From contig PAPB01000039.1 in the NCBI GenBank assembly GCA_002708715.1, positions 41,195-105,194 on the forward strand: DNA of 64,000 bases, read 5' to 3'. This DNA comes from Fidelibacterota bacterium (lineage in GTDB: Bacteria > Fidelibacterota > Marinisomatia > Marinisomatales > UBA1611). A program made the translations under genes and the position numbers. Shown here piece by piece: positions 1 to 9,398 of the stretch (position 1 is its first letter; every line of letters starts with the position of its first letter). Below the pieces are notes generated by a model. The model saw nothing but the letters and a program-made list of their open reading frames with translations, was not told where the DNA came from and did no database searches.

Positions 1-18
1 TTTATTAATTAATTTCTA

Positions 19-783
19 ATGGCAGTCTTTAAAGTTATAAACATTGTAACTTGTGTTGTAATTGGTTTGTCTTGTGCCGGATCGAAAATTAATAATGAGT
101 ATAGTCTTAAAGATAAATTTAATGAAGGGTTGAAAAATCTTGATAATGAAAAATACTTGCAAGCACAATCAGACTTTAAATTCGTATTAATGAGGGGCAC
201 AGGCTCTGATCTGGGTGATGATGCGCAGTATTTTTTGGGAGAGGCATATTTTCGTAATGAAGAATATTTATTAGCAGTTGCAGAATATGAAAAGCTAACA
301 AGAAAAATGGGTTTTAGTCCATTCGTTGAAGATGCACGGTTTAAAATATGTGAAGCCTATCGTATTGAGTCTCCAAAATATTTTCATGATCAAGAATATA
401 CCCGAAAAGCTCTTGAAAGATATCAAGAATTTTTAGATGATTTTCCTCAATCACAATTATCTGAAGATGTTTTGTCTTCAATAGGGTTGCTTAGAGCAAA
501 ACTTGCAAAAAAATCATTTGAAACAGGAATTCTTTATATGAAAATGGAAGAATATGAATCAGCAAAAATCTCTTTTCAAATAGTGATTGATGAATATTAT
601 GATACACCATTTTTGATTTGGTCTCAGAAGGAAATGATTAAGGCACTGGCAAAAAATAGAGAAATTGATAATGCAGAGTCATTTCTCTTGGTGAATGAAG
701 AAGTTTTACTTGATGAAAATATGTATCTTGAGGCAAAAGAAACTATCGATTCCATGAAATTATTATTGTCTAAAGAACAATAA
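19..783 (+). CDS. bamD: BamD-like outer-membrane assembly lipoprotein
   Basis: This 254-residue protein looks like BamD/YfiO, the TPR lipoprotein of the BAM complex that helps insert beta-barrel proteins into the outer membrane. The N terminus is a lipoprotein signal with a lipobox-like LSC, putting the lipidated Cys at residue 19. The rest is alpha-helical with TPR-like repeats (YLQAQSDFKFVL, QYFLGEAYF, ALERYQEFLDDFPQS), the BamD/tetratricopeptide pattern. Length matches the family (about 240-260). The ATG at 19 gives a full signal peptide, so the gene appears complete although it lies at the window edge. It abuts nadD, with the stop TAA next to the nadD ATG. The family call is from motifs only; another TPR lipoprotein is possible. 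Confidence 0.8.
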   Translation: MAVFKVINIVTCVVIGLSCAGSKINNEYSLKDKFNEGLKNLDNEKYLQAQSDFKFVLMRGTGSDLGDDAQYFLGEAYFRNEEYLLAVAEYEKLTRKMGFSPFVEDARFKICEAYRIESPKYFHDQEYTRKALERYQEFLDDFPQSQLSEDVLSSIGLLRAKLAKKSFETGILYMKMEEYESAKISFQIVIDEYYDTPFLIWSQKEMIKALAKNREIDNAESFLLVNEEVLLDENMYLEAKETIDSMKLLLSKEQ

Positions 784-1361
784 TGAGGATATGTCTTTTT
801 GGTGGTACATTTGACCCTCCTCATATAGGTCATTTGTTAATTGCACAAACAGTTTGCGAAGCTGAGAATTTCGATAAAATTTTATTTGTACCAGCAAACA
901 AACCACCGCATAAAAATACAATAACAAAGGTGGATCACAGATTAGCAATGTTAAATCTCGCTGTTAAAGAAAACCCTAATTTTGAAATTTCAGATGTGGA
1001 AATTCAAAGAGGGGGATTGTCATACACAATAGATACTTTAAAAGAAGTTAGAAATAATATCATTAATGATGAAGATGAATTATTTTATCTTATTGGAAGT
1101 GACAGTCTATTAGAATTTAAAAATTGGAAAAAGCCAAGAGAAATATTGAAAGAGAGTCAGGTTGTAGTGGCTATTAGGCCGGGGTTTAGACCTAGTGATA
1201 TCCCCGCATGGATTTTACATAAAATTCGATTTGCTAATATCCCAAGATTTGAAATTTCATCAAGTAATATTCGGGAACGTTGGATAGAAAATAAAACTAT
1301 TAGGTATCTTGTAACGCTTCCAGTTTGGGAATATATAAATAAACATAGGCTATATAATTAG
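783..1361 (+). CDS. nadD: Nicotinate-nucleotide adenylyltransferase
   Basis: NadD transfers AMP from ATP to nicotinate mononucleotide to make deamido-NAD in cytoplasmic NAD synthesis. The 192-residue product opens with the nucleotidyltransferase signature GGTFDPPHIGH (residues 7-17, HIGH at 14-17). It has the SDSLLEFKNWKKP segment typical of NadD, and near residue 158 the ISSSNIRER motif corresponding to the family ISSTxIR. The start ATG overlaps the last base of the upstream bamD-like gene, suggesting coupled translation. The 3' end overlaps the convergent exchanger gene by 4 bases. A paralogous fold (coaD) lies at 8875, but the substrate motifs separate the two. Confidence 0.93.
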   Translation: MRICLFGGTFDPPHIGHLLIAQTVCEAENFDKILFVPANKPPHKNTITKVDHRLAMLNLAVKENPNFEISDVEIQRGGLSYTIDTLKEVRNNIINDEDELFYLIGSDSLLEFKNWKKPREILKESQVVVAIRPGFRPSDIPAWILHKIRFANIPRFEISSSNIRERWIENKTIRYLVTLPVWEYINKHRLYN

Positions 1362-2299
1362 TTAGCAAAATCAAAATACCATCTGATAAGATTTATTGAT
1401 ACTAGTAAAGCACCTTCTGATCTACTAATCCTCCATTTAGTTCTAATTAGAAGCAATGTTAACCCAACCATCATTACTAAAAGGAAAACACTATCAAAAA
1501 TATCTTGAGTAATAATTGATGGATTTATTATTCCAGCAAGACCAAGTACACCAAGAAGATTAAAAAGATCGCTACCTATTAAATTCCCTATCGCAATACC
1601 ATGTCGTCCTTTTATTGCAGCTGCAATAGATGTTGCGAATTCAGGTGCAGAAGTACCTGCCGCTACAATTGTAACAGCAATGACCCAATCTGATATCCCA
1701 TAATATCTTGCAAGGCTAGATGAATGTTGAACCATAAGATGTCCGCCATATACAATTAAAATTAACCCAATAAAAAAATATGCATATGATGAATATGTTG
1801 CACTTTGTGGATTGACTTCTTCTGGTGGGTCCTTTTTAAAAAATAAGAATGTGACATAACCAATTAATAAAGAAAAAAGGATTGCTCCTTCATATTGTAC
1901 ATATGTATCATCAGGAGTCCAGCCATCAAATCCAAAAAATAAAAAGAATATTAGAGCGGTAACTATAAGTAAAAATAACCCATCTCTGTTAAACATTTTT
2001 TTATTTGTGGAAATAGGACGAATCATTGCCGTACCACCAAGAATAAAGCCTAAATTGAATATATTTGATCCAATAACGTTACCAATGGAGATATCCGTTT
2101 GTTTAGTTATTGCAGCACTTATTGTAACAGCAAATTCAGGTGCAGAAGTACCAAAGGCTACAACAGTTAGGCCAATTATTAAGTCAGATACTTTTAATGT
2201 GTGAGCAATTTCAGCAGCAGAGTCAACCAACCAGTCTGCTCCTTTCCATAACATTATGATCGAAATAATAACAATTGTAAAATCAAGTAAAACATCCAT
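1358..2299 (-). CDS. CaCA-family sodium/calcium exchanger (YrbG-like)
   Basis: This is a 313-residue inner-membrane cation antiporter of the Ca2+:cation antiporter family. The hallmark is an internal duplication: alpha-repeat 1 has GTSAPEF at residues 50-56 followed by GNVIGSNIFN at about 73-82, and alpha-repeat 2 has GTSAPEF at 214-220 followed by GNLIGSDLFN at 237-246. The Glu in each GTSAPE and the Asn/Asp in each GN..GS repeat line the ion site in known exchangers. About ten hydrophobic segments are visible. It is convergent with nadD and divergent from ftsE. The transported ion cannot be read from sequence; Na+/Ca2+ exchange is the usual assignment. Confidence 0.88.
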   Translation of the reverse strand: MDVLLDFTIVIISIIMLWKGADWLVDSAAEIAHTLKVSDLIIGLTVVAFGTSAPEFAVTISAAITKQTDISIGNVIGSNIFNLGFILGGTAMIRPISTNKKMFNRDGLFLLIVTALIFFLFFGFDGWTPDDTYVQYEGAILFSLLIGYVTFLFFKKDPPEEVNPQSATYSSYAYFFIGLILIVYGGHLMVQHSSSLARYYGISDWVIAVTIVAAGTSAPEFATSIAAAIKGRHGIAIGNLIGSDLFNLLGVLGLAGIINPSIITQDIFDSVFLLVMMVGLTLLLIRTKWRISRSEGALLVSINLIRWYFDFAN

Positions 2300-2476
2300 A
2301 TTGATTAGATAATTAAATAAATTATTTTAAAGAAAATATAGTAAGGTATGTTAAATTTTTATTTAAATGAATTTTGATAAACAAGAAGATAGCATCTAAA
2401 TCACAAAAAATAAAAACCATTAATAGGGTAATTAGTTTTACTATTTTTGTGGCTTAAATTACGACCTTATAATTAA

Positions 2477-3130
2477 ATGATTGAATTTCAAAACGTATCA
2501 TATACTCATAGCAAGGGCTATGGTGTCAATAATCTTAGTATGTCTATTGAAGATGGTGGTTTTACATTTTTAATTGGACCAACTGGTTCAGGTAAGACTA
2601 CTCTTATGCGTCTAATCTATTTTGACCTTTTTCCTAATTCAGGGATTGTTAAAGTCAATGGATTATCCTCTGAAACAATAAATAGGAAAACCATTGCCAT
2701 GGCTAGAAGAAATATTGGGATGGTTTTTCAAGATTATAAATTATTAAGTGATAGGAATTTATATGAAAATATAGCTTTGCCTTTACATGTTCTAGGTTTC
2801 CCAATAAGAGATATATCCTCTAGAGTTGATGAAGCGATTGAGCTTGTTGGCTTAGAAGGTAAAGAGAATCATTTTCCAGATGAACTTTCTGGTGGAGAGC
2901 AACAACGCGCATCTCTAGCTAGAGCAATTATAAAAGAACCAGATGTGATTTTAGCAGATGAGCCAACAGGTAATTTAGATCCTGTAGCTTCTTTTGAACT
3001 TGTTAGATTATTAGAGACTATACATGAGACTGGAACAACTATTTTAATGGCATCTCATAATTATAATCTTATAAAAGGCAGAGGTAGGCCAATATTTGAA
3101 CTAAAAAATGGTATTTTAAGAGTAAGATGA
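2477..3130 (+). CDS. ftsE: Cell-division ABC ATPase FtsE
   Basis: FtsE is the ATPase of the FtsEX complex that regulates septal peptidoglycan hydrolases. The 217-residue ABC domain has Walker A GPTGSGKT (34-41), Q-loop (VFQDYKLL, about 83-90), signature LSGGEQQR (137-144), Walker B VILADEP (157-163) and the H-loop in MASHN. The 4-base ATGA overlap with a 4-TM FtsX-like permease makes FtsE far more likely than a LolD/MacB-type ATPase. The 177 bp upstream region contains TATTTTTG about 25-30 bases before the start, which resembles a Bacteroidetes-type TAnnTTTG -7 element, but in such AT-rich DNA this is weak. Confidence 0.9.
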   Translation: MIEFQNVSYTHSKGYGVNNLSMSIEDGGFTFLIGPTGSGKTTLMRLIYFDLFPNSGIVKVNGLSSETINRKTIAMARRNIGMVFQDYKLLSDRNLYENIALPLHVLGFPIRDISSRVDEAIELVGLEGKENHFPDELSGGEQQRASLARAIIKEPDVILADEPTGNLDPVASFELVRLLETIHETGTTILMASHNYNLIKGRGRPIFELKNGILRVR

Positions 3131-4002
3131 TGGATAAATTTTTTTATTTAATTATTGAGGGAATCAAAAACACCTTACGCCACAAGATTACTGCGTTTAC
3201 CGCTATTTTTTCTCTTTTTATATCCCTTTATATAATTGGTGTAATTATAATAGCTGGAGATAACACTCATAAAATACTACAGTATTTGCGTTCAAAATAT
3301 AAAATAGAAGTATTTTTTAAAGAGAATATAACCAATGAAGAAGCTATTGGTTTAATCCATAAAATAAAAAAAATCAAAGGTATCAAAAATGCAACAATTA
3401 TTGAAAAAGCTGATGCTGTACGTATTTTTAATGATCAATTTGGAGAGAATATTATTGATCTATTAGGATATAATCCTTTACCCGCAAGTACAGTGATTAA
3501 TGTTGATAGGAATGTGCGAGAATCGATAAAAATTGAACCAATCATACGTGAAATACGAGCTATAAAAGAGGTTGATGAAATAAGGTATCAAGGAAATCTT
3601 ATAAATAAAATTGAAAGAAATTATACGAAATTGGTTAACTATCTTCCATATTTTTCTGGATCTATAATTATCATTATCGGCTTAATTATTTATAGTATGA
3701 TTAAAATATCTATTTATTCAAGGCGAGAAACAATTAAATCGTTAGAGCTAATTGGTGCAACAAGGATGTTTATAAAATTGCCTTTTATTTTTGAAGGTAT
3801 TTTTATTTGCTTTATCTCTGTTGCATTAGTTTTTCCATCTTTATTTATTACTACAAAAGGAATTAATTATTTAATAAGTAATTTCACTTCGTTTAGCATC
3901 AAAGCTAACTTTGATCCTTATATATTCATATGGTTATTAGTATTGGTATTACTTATATCAATTATAGCAAGTTTTAGAGCGACATCAAGTTTCCTGAAAT
4001 AA
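3127..4002 (+). CDS. ftsX: Cell-division permease-like protein FtsX
   Basis: FtsX is the membrane partner of FtsE and passes the ATPase cycle to periplasmic amidase activators. The 291-residue product has one TM near residues 20-43, an extracytoplasmic domain of about 125 residues (45-170; YKIEVFFKENI and INVDRNV are typical), then three TMs near 175-197, 222-247 and 268-288 with an RRETIKSLELIGAT coupling segment between TM2 and TM3. Length and topology match FtsX. The start overlaps the ftsE stop (ATGA); a second ATG follows immediately at 3130. The pair is followed by an 89-base gap before grpE. Confidence 0.9.
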   Translation: MMDKFFYLIIEGIKNTLRHKITAFTAIFSLFISLYIIGVIIIAGDNTHKILQYLRSKYKIEVFFKENITNEEAIGLIHKIKKIKGIKNATIIEKADAVRIFNDQFGENIIDLLGYNPLPASTVINVDRNVRESIKIEPIIREIRAIKEVDEIRYQGNLINKIERNYTKLVNYLPYFSGSIIIIIGLIIYSMIKISIYSRRETIKSLELIGATRMFIKLPFIFEGIFICFISVALVFPSLFITTKGINYLISNFTSFSIKANFDPYIFIWLLVLVLLISIIASFRATSSFLK

Positions 4003-4091
4003 TCTTATTCCATCCTTTGTCCTAAGGCTATTATTAACCCTAAATTCTTCATTCACAATTTCATTAATTATATATAGTTCTTGAGGTTAAA

Positions 4092-4613
4092 GTGCCAAAA
4101 AATAATACAATAAAAAAGAAAGTAGAGAATAAAACATCTAAAAAAAAGATGTCAAAATCAAATAAAAAAGCAGATGAAAAAAGCCTAGAAAAAGAAATCA
4201 ATATATTGCAAGATAAGCATCTTCGGTTGAAAGCAGAATTTGAAAATTTTAGAAGGAGAAAAGCAGATGAAATATCAAGATTGTTACAATATGATGGAGA
4301 AAACATTATAAGTGGCTTTCTGCCCATTGTAGATGATATAAATCGCATGATTAACTCTAAAGACACCACTGAAGATTTATTAAAAGATGGTATGAAAATG
4401 GTTGAAGCAAAAATTGTAAAATATTTTGAGTCCATAGATGTAATTACATTTGGTGAAAAAGGAGATATGATGGACCCTGATTTACATGATGCAATGCTTA
4501 CGCAGAAAGATGAAAGTGCTAAAGACAATACTATTCTTGATGTTTATGAAAATGGATATACTTATAGGGATAAGGTAATTCGTCATGCAAAAGTTATCGT
4601 AAATAAGAAATGA
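4092..4613 (+). CDS. grpE: GrpE, nucleotide exchange factor of DnaK
   Basis: GrpE drives ADP release from DnaK in the Hsp70 cycle. The 173-residue protein has a Lys-rich N terminus (1-35), a long coiled-coil helix (about 35-90, including [11 protein letters not shown], the GrpE hallmark) and a C-terminal beta domain with [10 protein letters not shown] and [13 protein letters not shown]. The start is GTG at 4092 behind a GAGG about 5 bases upstream. The stop overlaps the dnaJ start by 4 bases (ATGA), forming a grpE-dnaJ unit. No HrcA or CIRCE repeat was seen upstream, and dnaK is not in the window. Confidence 0.93.
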   Translation: MPKNNTIKKKVENKTSKKKMSKSNKKADEKSLEKEINILQDKHLRLKAEFENFRRRKADEISRLLQYDGENIISGFLPIVDDINRMINSKDTTEDLLKDGMKMVEAKIVKYFESIDVITFGEKGDMMDPDLHDAMLTQKDESAKDNTILDVYENGYTYRDKVIRHAKVIVNKK

Positions 4614-5707
4614 AAGATTTATATGATATAATAGGTGTTTCAAAAGCTTCAAGCCAAGATGAAATAAAAAAAGCATATAGAAAACTAGCTTTGAAATATC
4701 ATCCTGATAAAAATCCTAATAATAAAGATGCTGAAAAAAATTTTAAAGAAGCAGCTGAAGCTTATTCGGTATTAAGCAATGAAAAAAAACGTGCGCAGTA
4801 TGATCAATTTGGGCATGCTGGTGTTGGCATGGGAGATGGTGCTGGACAAGGTGGGTTTAGTGGGGGCATTCATATGAGTATGGATGATATATTCTCTCAA
4901 TTTGGTGATATTTTTGGTGGTGGTAGTCCCTTTGAAAGTTTTTTTGGCGGTAATTCTAATAGAAAACAAGGTCGATCAAGTGGATCCGATATCAGAATAA
5001 AATTAAAAATGAATTATGAAGAAATAGCAAGTGGAATTGAGAAAAAAATAAAGATAAAAAGGTCGGTTCTTGCGGAAGGTGTTGAATTAATAGCCTGCCC
5101 TACTTGCAATGGTCAGGGACAGGTTTCCACAGTTCAAAATACAATTTTAGGACAAATGAGATCTGCATCTGTCTGCCCTCATTGTGAAGGCGTTGGAAAG
5201 CGAATAGGAAATAGACCGCCTGGATCTGGTCCAGATGGTATGATTAAAAAAGAAGAAACTATAAAAGTGAAAATACCTGCAGGGGTTGAAGAAGGAAATT
5301 ATATGACAATGAGTGGCCAAGGTAACGAAAACGCTTCAGGAAATGCTGGAGATTTAATTATTGTTTTTCAAGAGCCTGACCATCCATTCTTTATTAGAGA
5401 TGGTGATAATTTGCTTATGGAATTACATATAGCATATCCAATTGCTGTATTAGGAGGTAAAATAGAAATACCAACTTTGAATGGAAAGGTTGGTCTAAAA
5501 ATTCCTTCAGGTATTCAATCTGGTCAAGTATTGCGTATGAAAGGTAAGGGGTTCCCCAGAATAAGGAGCAGGCATTTTGGAGACCAACTTGTTAGAGTCC
5601 AGGTAGATACTCCTAAGAAAATTTCAAGATCTGTAAAAGCTATGATTAAGGACTTAGAAAAAGATTTAGATCCAATTAAAGATCCATACAAAAAGATTGA
5701 AATATAA
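4610..5707 (+). CDS. dnaJ: Chaperone DnaJ with a reduced zinc domain
   Basis: DnaJ is the Hsp40 co-chaperone that delivers substrates to DnaK. The J domain occupies residues 1-68 with HPD at 31-33, followed by a Gly/Phe-rich linker (70-115) and the two beta-sandwich substrate domains. The zinc domain is unusual: only two CxxCxGxG repeats exist, CPTCNGQG (163-170) and CPHCEGVG (189-196), instead of four. By order and spacing these are repeats 2 and 3, which together form zinc centre II. Repeat 1 is replaced by residues near 151-162 and repeat 4 by PPGSGPDG (203-210), so zinc centre I is gone from both sides. Length is 365 residues; the gene is coupled to grpE by ATGA. Confidence 0.93.
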   Translation: MKDLYDIIGVSKASSQDEIKKAYRKLALKYHPDKNPNNKDAEKNFKEAAEAYSVLSNEKKRAQYDQFGHAGVGMGDGAGQGGFSGGIHMSMDDIFSQFGDIFGGGSPFESFFGGNSNRKQGRSSGSDIRIKLKMNYEEIASGIEKKIKIKRSVLAEGVELIACPTCNGQGQVSTVQNTILGQMRSASVCPHCEGVGKRIGNRPPGSGPDGMIKKEETIKVKIPAGVEEGNYMTMSGQGNENASGNAGDLIIVFQEPDHPFFIRDGDNLLMELHIAYPIAVLGGKIEIPTLNGKVGLKIPSGIQSGQVLRMKGKGFPRIRSRHFGDQLVRVQVDTPKKISRSVKAMIKDLEKDLDPIKDPYKKIEI

Positions 5708-5842
5708 AAATTCTTATCTAAAGGCATTAAAATAATCCAGTTATTTTTAATATTAACATCATATCATTAACAAGTTTAAATTAAGGAGAGATTATTTTCT
5801 TTGAACTAAACAAAGTAATACATAGAAAAAATTAATTTTATT

Positions 5843-6583
5843 ATGAATCAACAGAATAAAACAGATTTACTTGAGATTTTTATTATTCTTGCCATGTTCT
5901 TATTAATAGTAGTTATATATGTTCCTGTCGCAATTTGGGAGGATGAAGAATACTATAAAAAAGAAAGTAGATATAGAATGCAAAATTTATATGATGTCGA
6001 ATCTTTTTACTCAAGGATTATTGGCGAATATAATCCCTCTTATCTAGAGGCTTTATCTGTTGTAAATGCTGTAAGAGATTCTACTATAGCTGATTCACTT
6101 TATTTTGGTGAGCAAATATTAAATATGAATAATAGAGAATATGTTGTTGACGTTGCTGAATCTTATGGATTTGAATATGATACTACTTTCGGTGTTAAAA
6201 GCTTTAGAAAAGATACAATATTAGATACCATCCTTCAAATTATTGTATATGCAGAAGCGCTTGGACGTAATGATACTTCTTTTATTCAAAAAAAAGAATT
6301 ATTTAATTATTTAGATCTTCCAGATTTTATAGGGGTACTTAATGAAGAGCCAATTGAAAGAGTTCAAGCTATAGAATACTATAAGACATACATACCAGAT
6401 TCTTTAAACAATTACTGTCCTTTAACAAGTAAACCTTTTGTTGTGGATATTAGTGAAGACAATGAAAATCTTACTGTATCTAGTCCAATTAAAGAACCCA
6501 TTATAAAAAGGCATTACCTACTTTTTGCATTTAAAGCAGCAAACCATGGAGTAATAAAGGGCGGAAGAAAGAGTTGGAACTAA
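5843..6583 (+). CDS. Bitopic membrane protein of unknown function
   Basis: This 246-residue protein has one N-terminal TM helix (about residues 11-31) and a soluble, probably extracytoplasmic remainder rich in acidic and aromatic residues. Near residue 195 it has NNYCPLTSKPFVV, and the C terminus is basic (KGGRKSWN). I do not recognise the family. It lies just upstream of, and co-oriented with, a large protein with a PilM/GspL-like architecture (6599), with 15 bases between them, so a role in the same envelope apparatus is a reasonable guess. That link rests only on proximity. Confidence 0.65.
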   Translation: MNQQNKTDLLEIFIILAMFLLIVVIYVPVAIWEDEEYYKKESRYRMQNLYDVESFYSRIIGEYNPSYLEALSVVNAVRDSTIADSLYFGEQILNMNNREYVVDVAESYGFEYDTTFGVKSFRKDTILDTILQIIVYAEALGRNDTSFIQKKELFNYLDLPDFIGVLNEEPIERVQAIEYYKTYIPDSLNNYCPLTSKPFVVDISEDNENLTVSSPIKEPIIKRHYLLFAFKAANHGVIKGGRKSWN

Positions 6584-6598
6584 TCTAACTGTTATTTT

Positions 6599-8368
6599 AT
6601 GATTGGTCTAGTTATTTCAGACAAATTTCTTCTTGCTGGCGAATGGGATCCAAATGTAAATCCAATACATATTCATGGAATTTCTCAAATTGAGTATGCT
6701 GATCCTATAACTGAATTTCTTCATAACGAGGCTGGGTTAAATTCTGTATTAGCTTCTGCATTAAGGAAAGTTCAAGAAAATTATAGATTCTCAGGTCAAG
6801 ATATTGTTGTTGGGATACCAGATCATTTTGTTGAGCACTCTGTAATAAAAATAGAGCAAGACTTAACTCAAGAAGATCATATGGAATATATTAGGTGGTT
6901 GGAGTCCCAAAAAAGTCGGCCGCAAGATCAATCAATATATATATATGGACAAATATATTATCCTTCTCAAGAGAATATACATGTATGTATGATCTCTAGA
7001 TCTTTAGCACGTACTATAAGGTTATCGATAACAGAAATGGGAGGGAAGCCATATTGGATGGGGCCTTTAAGTTCTATGTGCATAGATGGTAATGAATTAC
7101 AAGAATCTGCTTTAATTAATAGGAATGGTAATAAATATTCATTTATAAAAGTTCAAAATAATCAATTTTCTATGGGTGCTATTGGATTTTCTGGAGGCTT
7201 GCCTCGTTTGATCTCTAGCACTGATAATAATGAAGAAAATATTTTATCATCACTTGGTCTTATTAATAATGGAGATGGTGCAATACCAGTTTTTTGCGCT
7301 CAGAAACTTGGAAGGCAAGCAAAAACTGCGTGGGAATTATCTGACTTTAGACCAATGATGCCATTTGATGGAATGAAGATGGAAAATAAGATAATTAAAT
7401 TACCCTATTATGAGGCTAATATACTTTCGGCATTAATAAAAAATAAAGCTGCAGATTATTCGTTTAACTTTTTTAATGATGAAGGCATTGTTGAATTTTT
7501 TTATGAGGAAGTTTATGCTTATTTAAATGAATCAGCTAATGAAGAAACAGTTAATGATGAAAACACAATAATTGATGATGAACCTATACTTAAAATAGAG
7601 CATGAGCATGAGCATGAAGAGGATAGTGAAGTTGTTAAGAGTACAGTTAAAAACAAAACTAGCATCTCAAGTTATGCTATTGCAGTCTTAGTTATTGTGA
7701 GTTGTTTTATTGGCTTTAATTATTTAAAACTTCAGGATCAAATAAATAATCCATTTTTTGGTTTTGATAAAGATTTTATAATAGAACGTTCAGGAATTGA
7801 TGATCCAAAAATATTAATTGATAAAAACAACCCACCCTTAGATTTAATCAAAGAATCTAGGGCAATCTCATCATCTATATTAAAATTATTAACTCAAACA
7901 GATCTGAATAGATATAATGGCCTAACTATAACCAAATCATTTTTAAGTTTGGAGTATATGAGTGGTGTAAACCCGAATATAGAAAATATTTTAGGACTAG
8001 ATCCTACTTCTTTTACAGTAGAAGCGATAGGTAAAGATAGTACAATATTTTTGTGGTATTATAGTTTTGAATTACCATTGGAAGAAGAATATACACCTAA
8101 AGGAGATTTAAATAAAATTGATTTGATGGTTCAACTCGATACAACATTAACTGACTATAATTTGAAATATTTTGAGCAAGTATATACAAGGAATCAAATA
8201 TATGGACCATTATTAGTCTGGGTAAAAGGGAAAGCAGATATATTGCAGGCTAGTGCTATTATTGCCAAACTAAATGATGATATCTTATTAAGAAAATTCG
8301 TACTTTTTAATAAAGCTGATAGGCCAAATCCTAAAGCAGGTTTTTATATTTCAGTATTAGAAGATTAG
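6599..8368 (+). CDS. PilM/GspL-like bitopic protein (putative)
   Basis: This 589-residue protein resembles GspL or a PilM-PilN fusion in layout. An N-terminal cytoplasmic region (1-340) contains short beta-rich motifs and IVVGIPDHFVEHSVI, as in actin-like (ASKHA) pilus proteins. An acidic His-containing stretch (EHEHEHEED, near residues 338-346) precedes a single TM helix at about 357-378, followed by a periplasmic domain of about 200 residues. In GspL/PilM-N systems this protein couples a cytoplasmic ATPase to the inner-membrane platform. No ATPase, pilin or secretin gene is in the window, so function is inferred from architecture alone. It directly precedes rsmD, whose start ATG follows its stop. 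Confidence 0.6.
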   Translation: MIGLVISDKFLLAGEWDPNVNPIHIHGISQIEYADPITEFLHNEAGLNSVLASALRKVQENYRFSGQDIVVGIPDHFVEHSVIKIEQDLTQEDHMEYIRWLESQKSRPQDQSIYIYGQIYYPSQENIHVCMISRSLARTIRLSITEMGGKPYWMGPLSSMCIDGNELQESALINRNGNKYSFIKVQNNQFSMGAIGFSGGLPRLISSTDNNEENILSSLGLINNGDGAIPVFCAQKLGRQAKTAWELSDFRPMMPFDGMKMENKIIKLPYYEANILSALIKNKAADYSFNFFNDEGIVEFFYEEVYAYLNESANEETVNDENTIIDDEPILKIEHEHEHEEDSEVVKSTVKNKTSISSYAIAVLVIVSCFIGFNYLKLQDQINNPFFGFDKDFIIERSGIDDPKILIDKNNPPLDLIKESRAISSSILKLLTQTDLNRYNGLTITKSFLSLEYMSGVNPNIENILGLDPTSFTVEAIGKDSTIFLWYYSFELPLEEEYTPKGDLNKIDLMVQLDTTLTDYNLKYFEQVYTRNQIYGPLLVWVKGKADILQASAIIAKLNDDILLRKFVLFNKADRPNPKAGFYISVLED

Positions 8369-8878
8369 ATGAATATCTTATCTGGAAGTTTTAAAAATTA
8401 TAAAATAAAAACTTATAAAAGTTTTGCTTATAGACCTACAAAATCTAGGGTGAGAAAAAGTATTTTTGATAGATTGCAGTCATTTCAATTTAATAGTGTA
8501 TTAGATCTATTTTCAGGATCTGGTATTATTGGTTTTGAATCAGCAAGTAGAGGAGCAACGTCTATTAGCTTTGTTGAAAATGATTATAAAACATTAATGT
8601 TAATAAAAAAAAATGCAGAATCTTTAATAGGTCCAAACTATTATTATTTTCAGAATGATGTATTCGATTTTATTAAGGGATGTAAACAATTTGATTTAAT
8701 ATATGCTGATCCACCATATGGAAAATATAATATTTTTCAGTTGGCTCAAGATTCTTTTAAAAAACTAAAAAATCAGGGTAAGTTTTTTTTAGAATGTGAT
8801 AAAAACCAAGAACCGTTTATGGATTGTTCATTTCGAGATTATGGTCAGACAAGGATATTATATTGGGAGAAAAAGTGA
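8369..8878 (+). CDS. rsmD: 16S rRNA (guanine966-N2)-methyltransferase
   Basis: RsmD methylates N2 of G966 in 16S rRNA using S-adenosylmethionine. The 169-residue protein has motif I DLFSGSGIIGFES (about 46-58) and the catalytic (D/N)PPY motif as YADPPYG near residues 112-118, plus the N-terminal RPTKSRVRKSIFD segment typical of RsmD. The ATG abuts the previous stop. The stop overlaps the coaD start, and the rsmD-coaD pairing is common in bacteria and supports both calls. Confidence 0.9.
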   Translation: MNILSGSFKNYKIKTYKSFAYRPTKSRVRKSIFDRLQSFQFNSVLDLFSGSGIIGFESASRGATSISFVENDYKTLMLIKKNAESLIGPNYYYFQNDVFDFIKGCKQFDLIYADPPYGKYNIFQLAQDSFKKLKNQGKFFLECDKNQEPFMDCSFRDYGQTRILYWEKK

Positions 8879-9354
8879 AGAAAATTATTTATCCTGGTAC
8901 ATTTGATCCTATTCATAATGGTCACATTGATATTGCGATTAGGGCTTCTAAACTTTTTGATTCTTTAGAGTTCGTTGTTGCTAAAAATTCAGAGAAAATG
9001 CCCCTGTTCTCAGTTCAAAAACGAATTAAAATGATAGAAGAATCTATAAAAGATATAAATAATATTAAGGTTAGCTCTTTTGGTGGTCTAGTAGTAGATC
9101 ATGCTGTCAAAATTGAAGCATCTGCCATTATTCGTGGGCTACGACATGTAAGTGATTTTGAATTTGAATTTCAGATGGCTATGATGAACTTCCACTTAAA
9201 TAAAAATATTACATCAATATTTATGATGCCAGATGAAAAATATATTCATTTAAACTCATCTGTTGTTAAAGATGTATCTAAAAATGGTGGAGATATCTCT
9301 GATTTTGTACCTAAATGTGTGAAAAAAGAATTATTTATTAAATATTCAAAATAA
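8875..9354 (+). CDS. coaD: Phosphopantetheine adenylyltransferase
   Basis: CoaD makes dephospho-CoA from 4'-phosphopantetheine and ATP, the penultimate step of CoA synthesis. I place the start at GTG 8875, overlapping the rsmD stop (GTGA), which gives 159 residues, the family length. An upstream in-frame ATG at 8824 would add 17 residues lying inside rsmD with no counterpart in the family. GTFDPIHNGH (8-17) holds the HxGH nucleotidyltransferase motif. RGLRHVSDFEFEFQMAMMN is the CoaD signature region, and LNSSVVKDV replaces the usual LSSSxVKE. Confidence 0.93.
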   Translation: MKKIIYPGTFDPIHNGHIDIAIRASKLFDSLEFVVAKNSEKMPLFSVQKRIKMIEESIKDINNIKVSSFGGLVVDHAVKIEASAIIRGLRHVSDFEFEFQMAMMNFHLNKNITSIFMMPDEKYIHLNSSVVKDVSKNGGDISDFVPKCVKKELFIKYSK

Positions 9355-9398
9355 ATCTTTATAAATTGTATTTTAATTTTTGTTAATTATTCTTTTTA

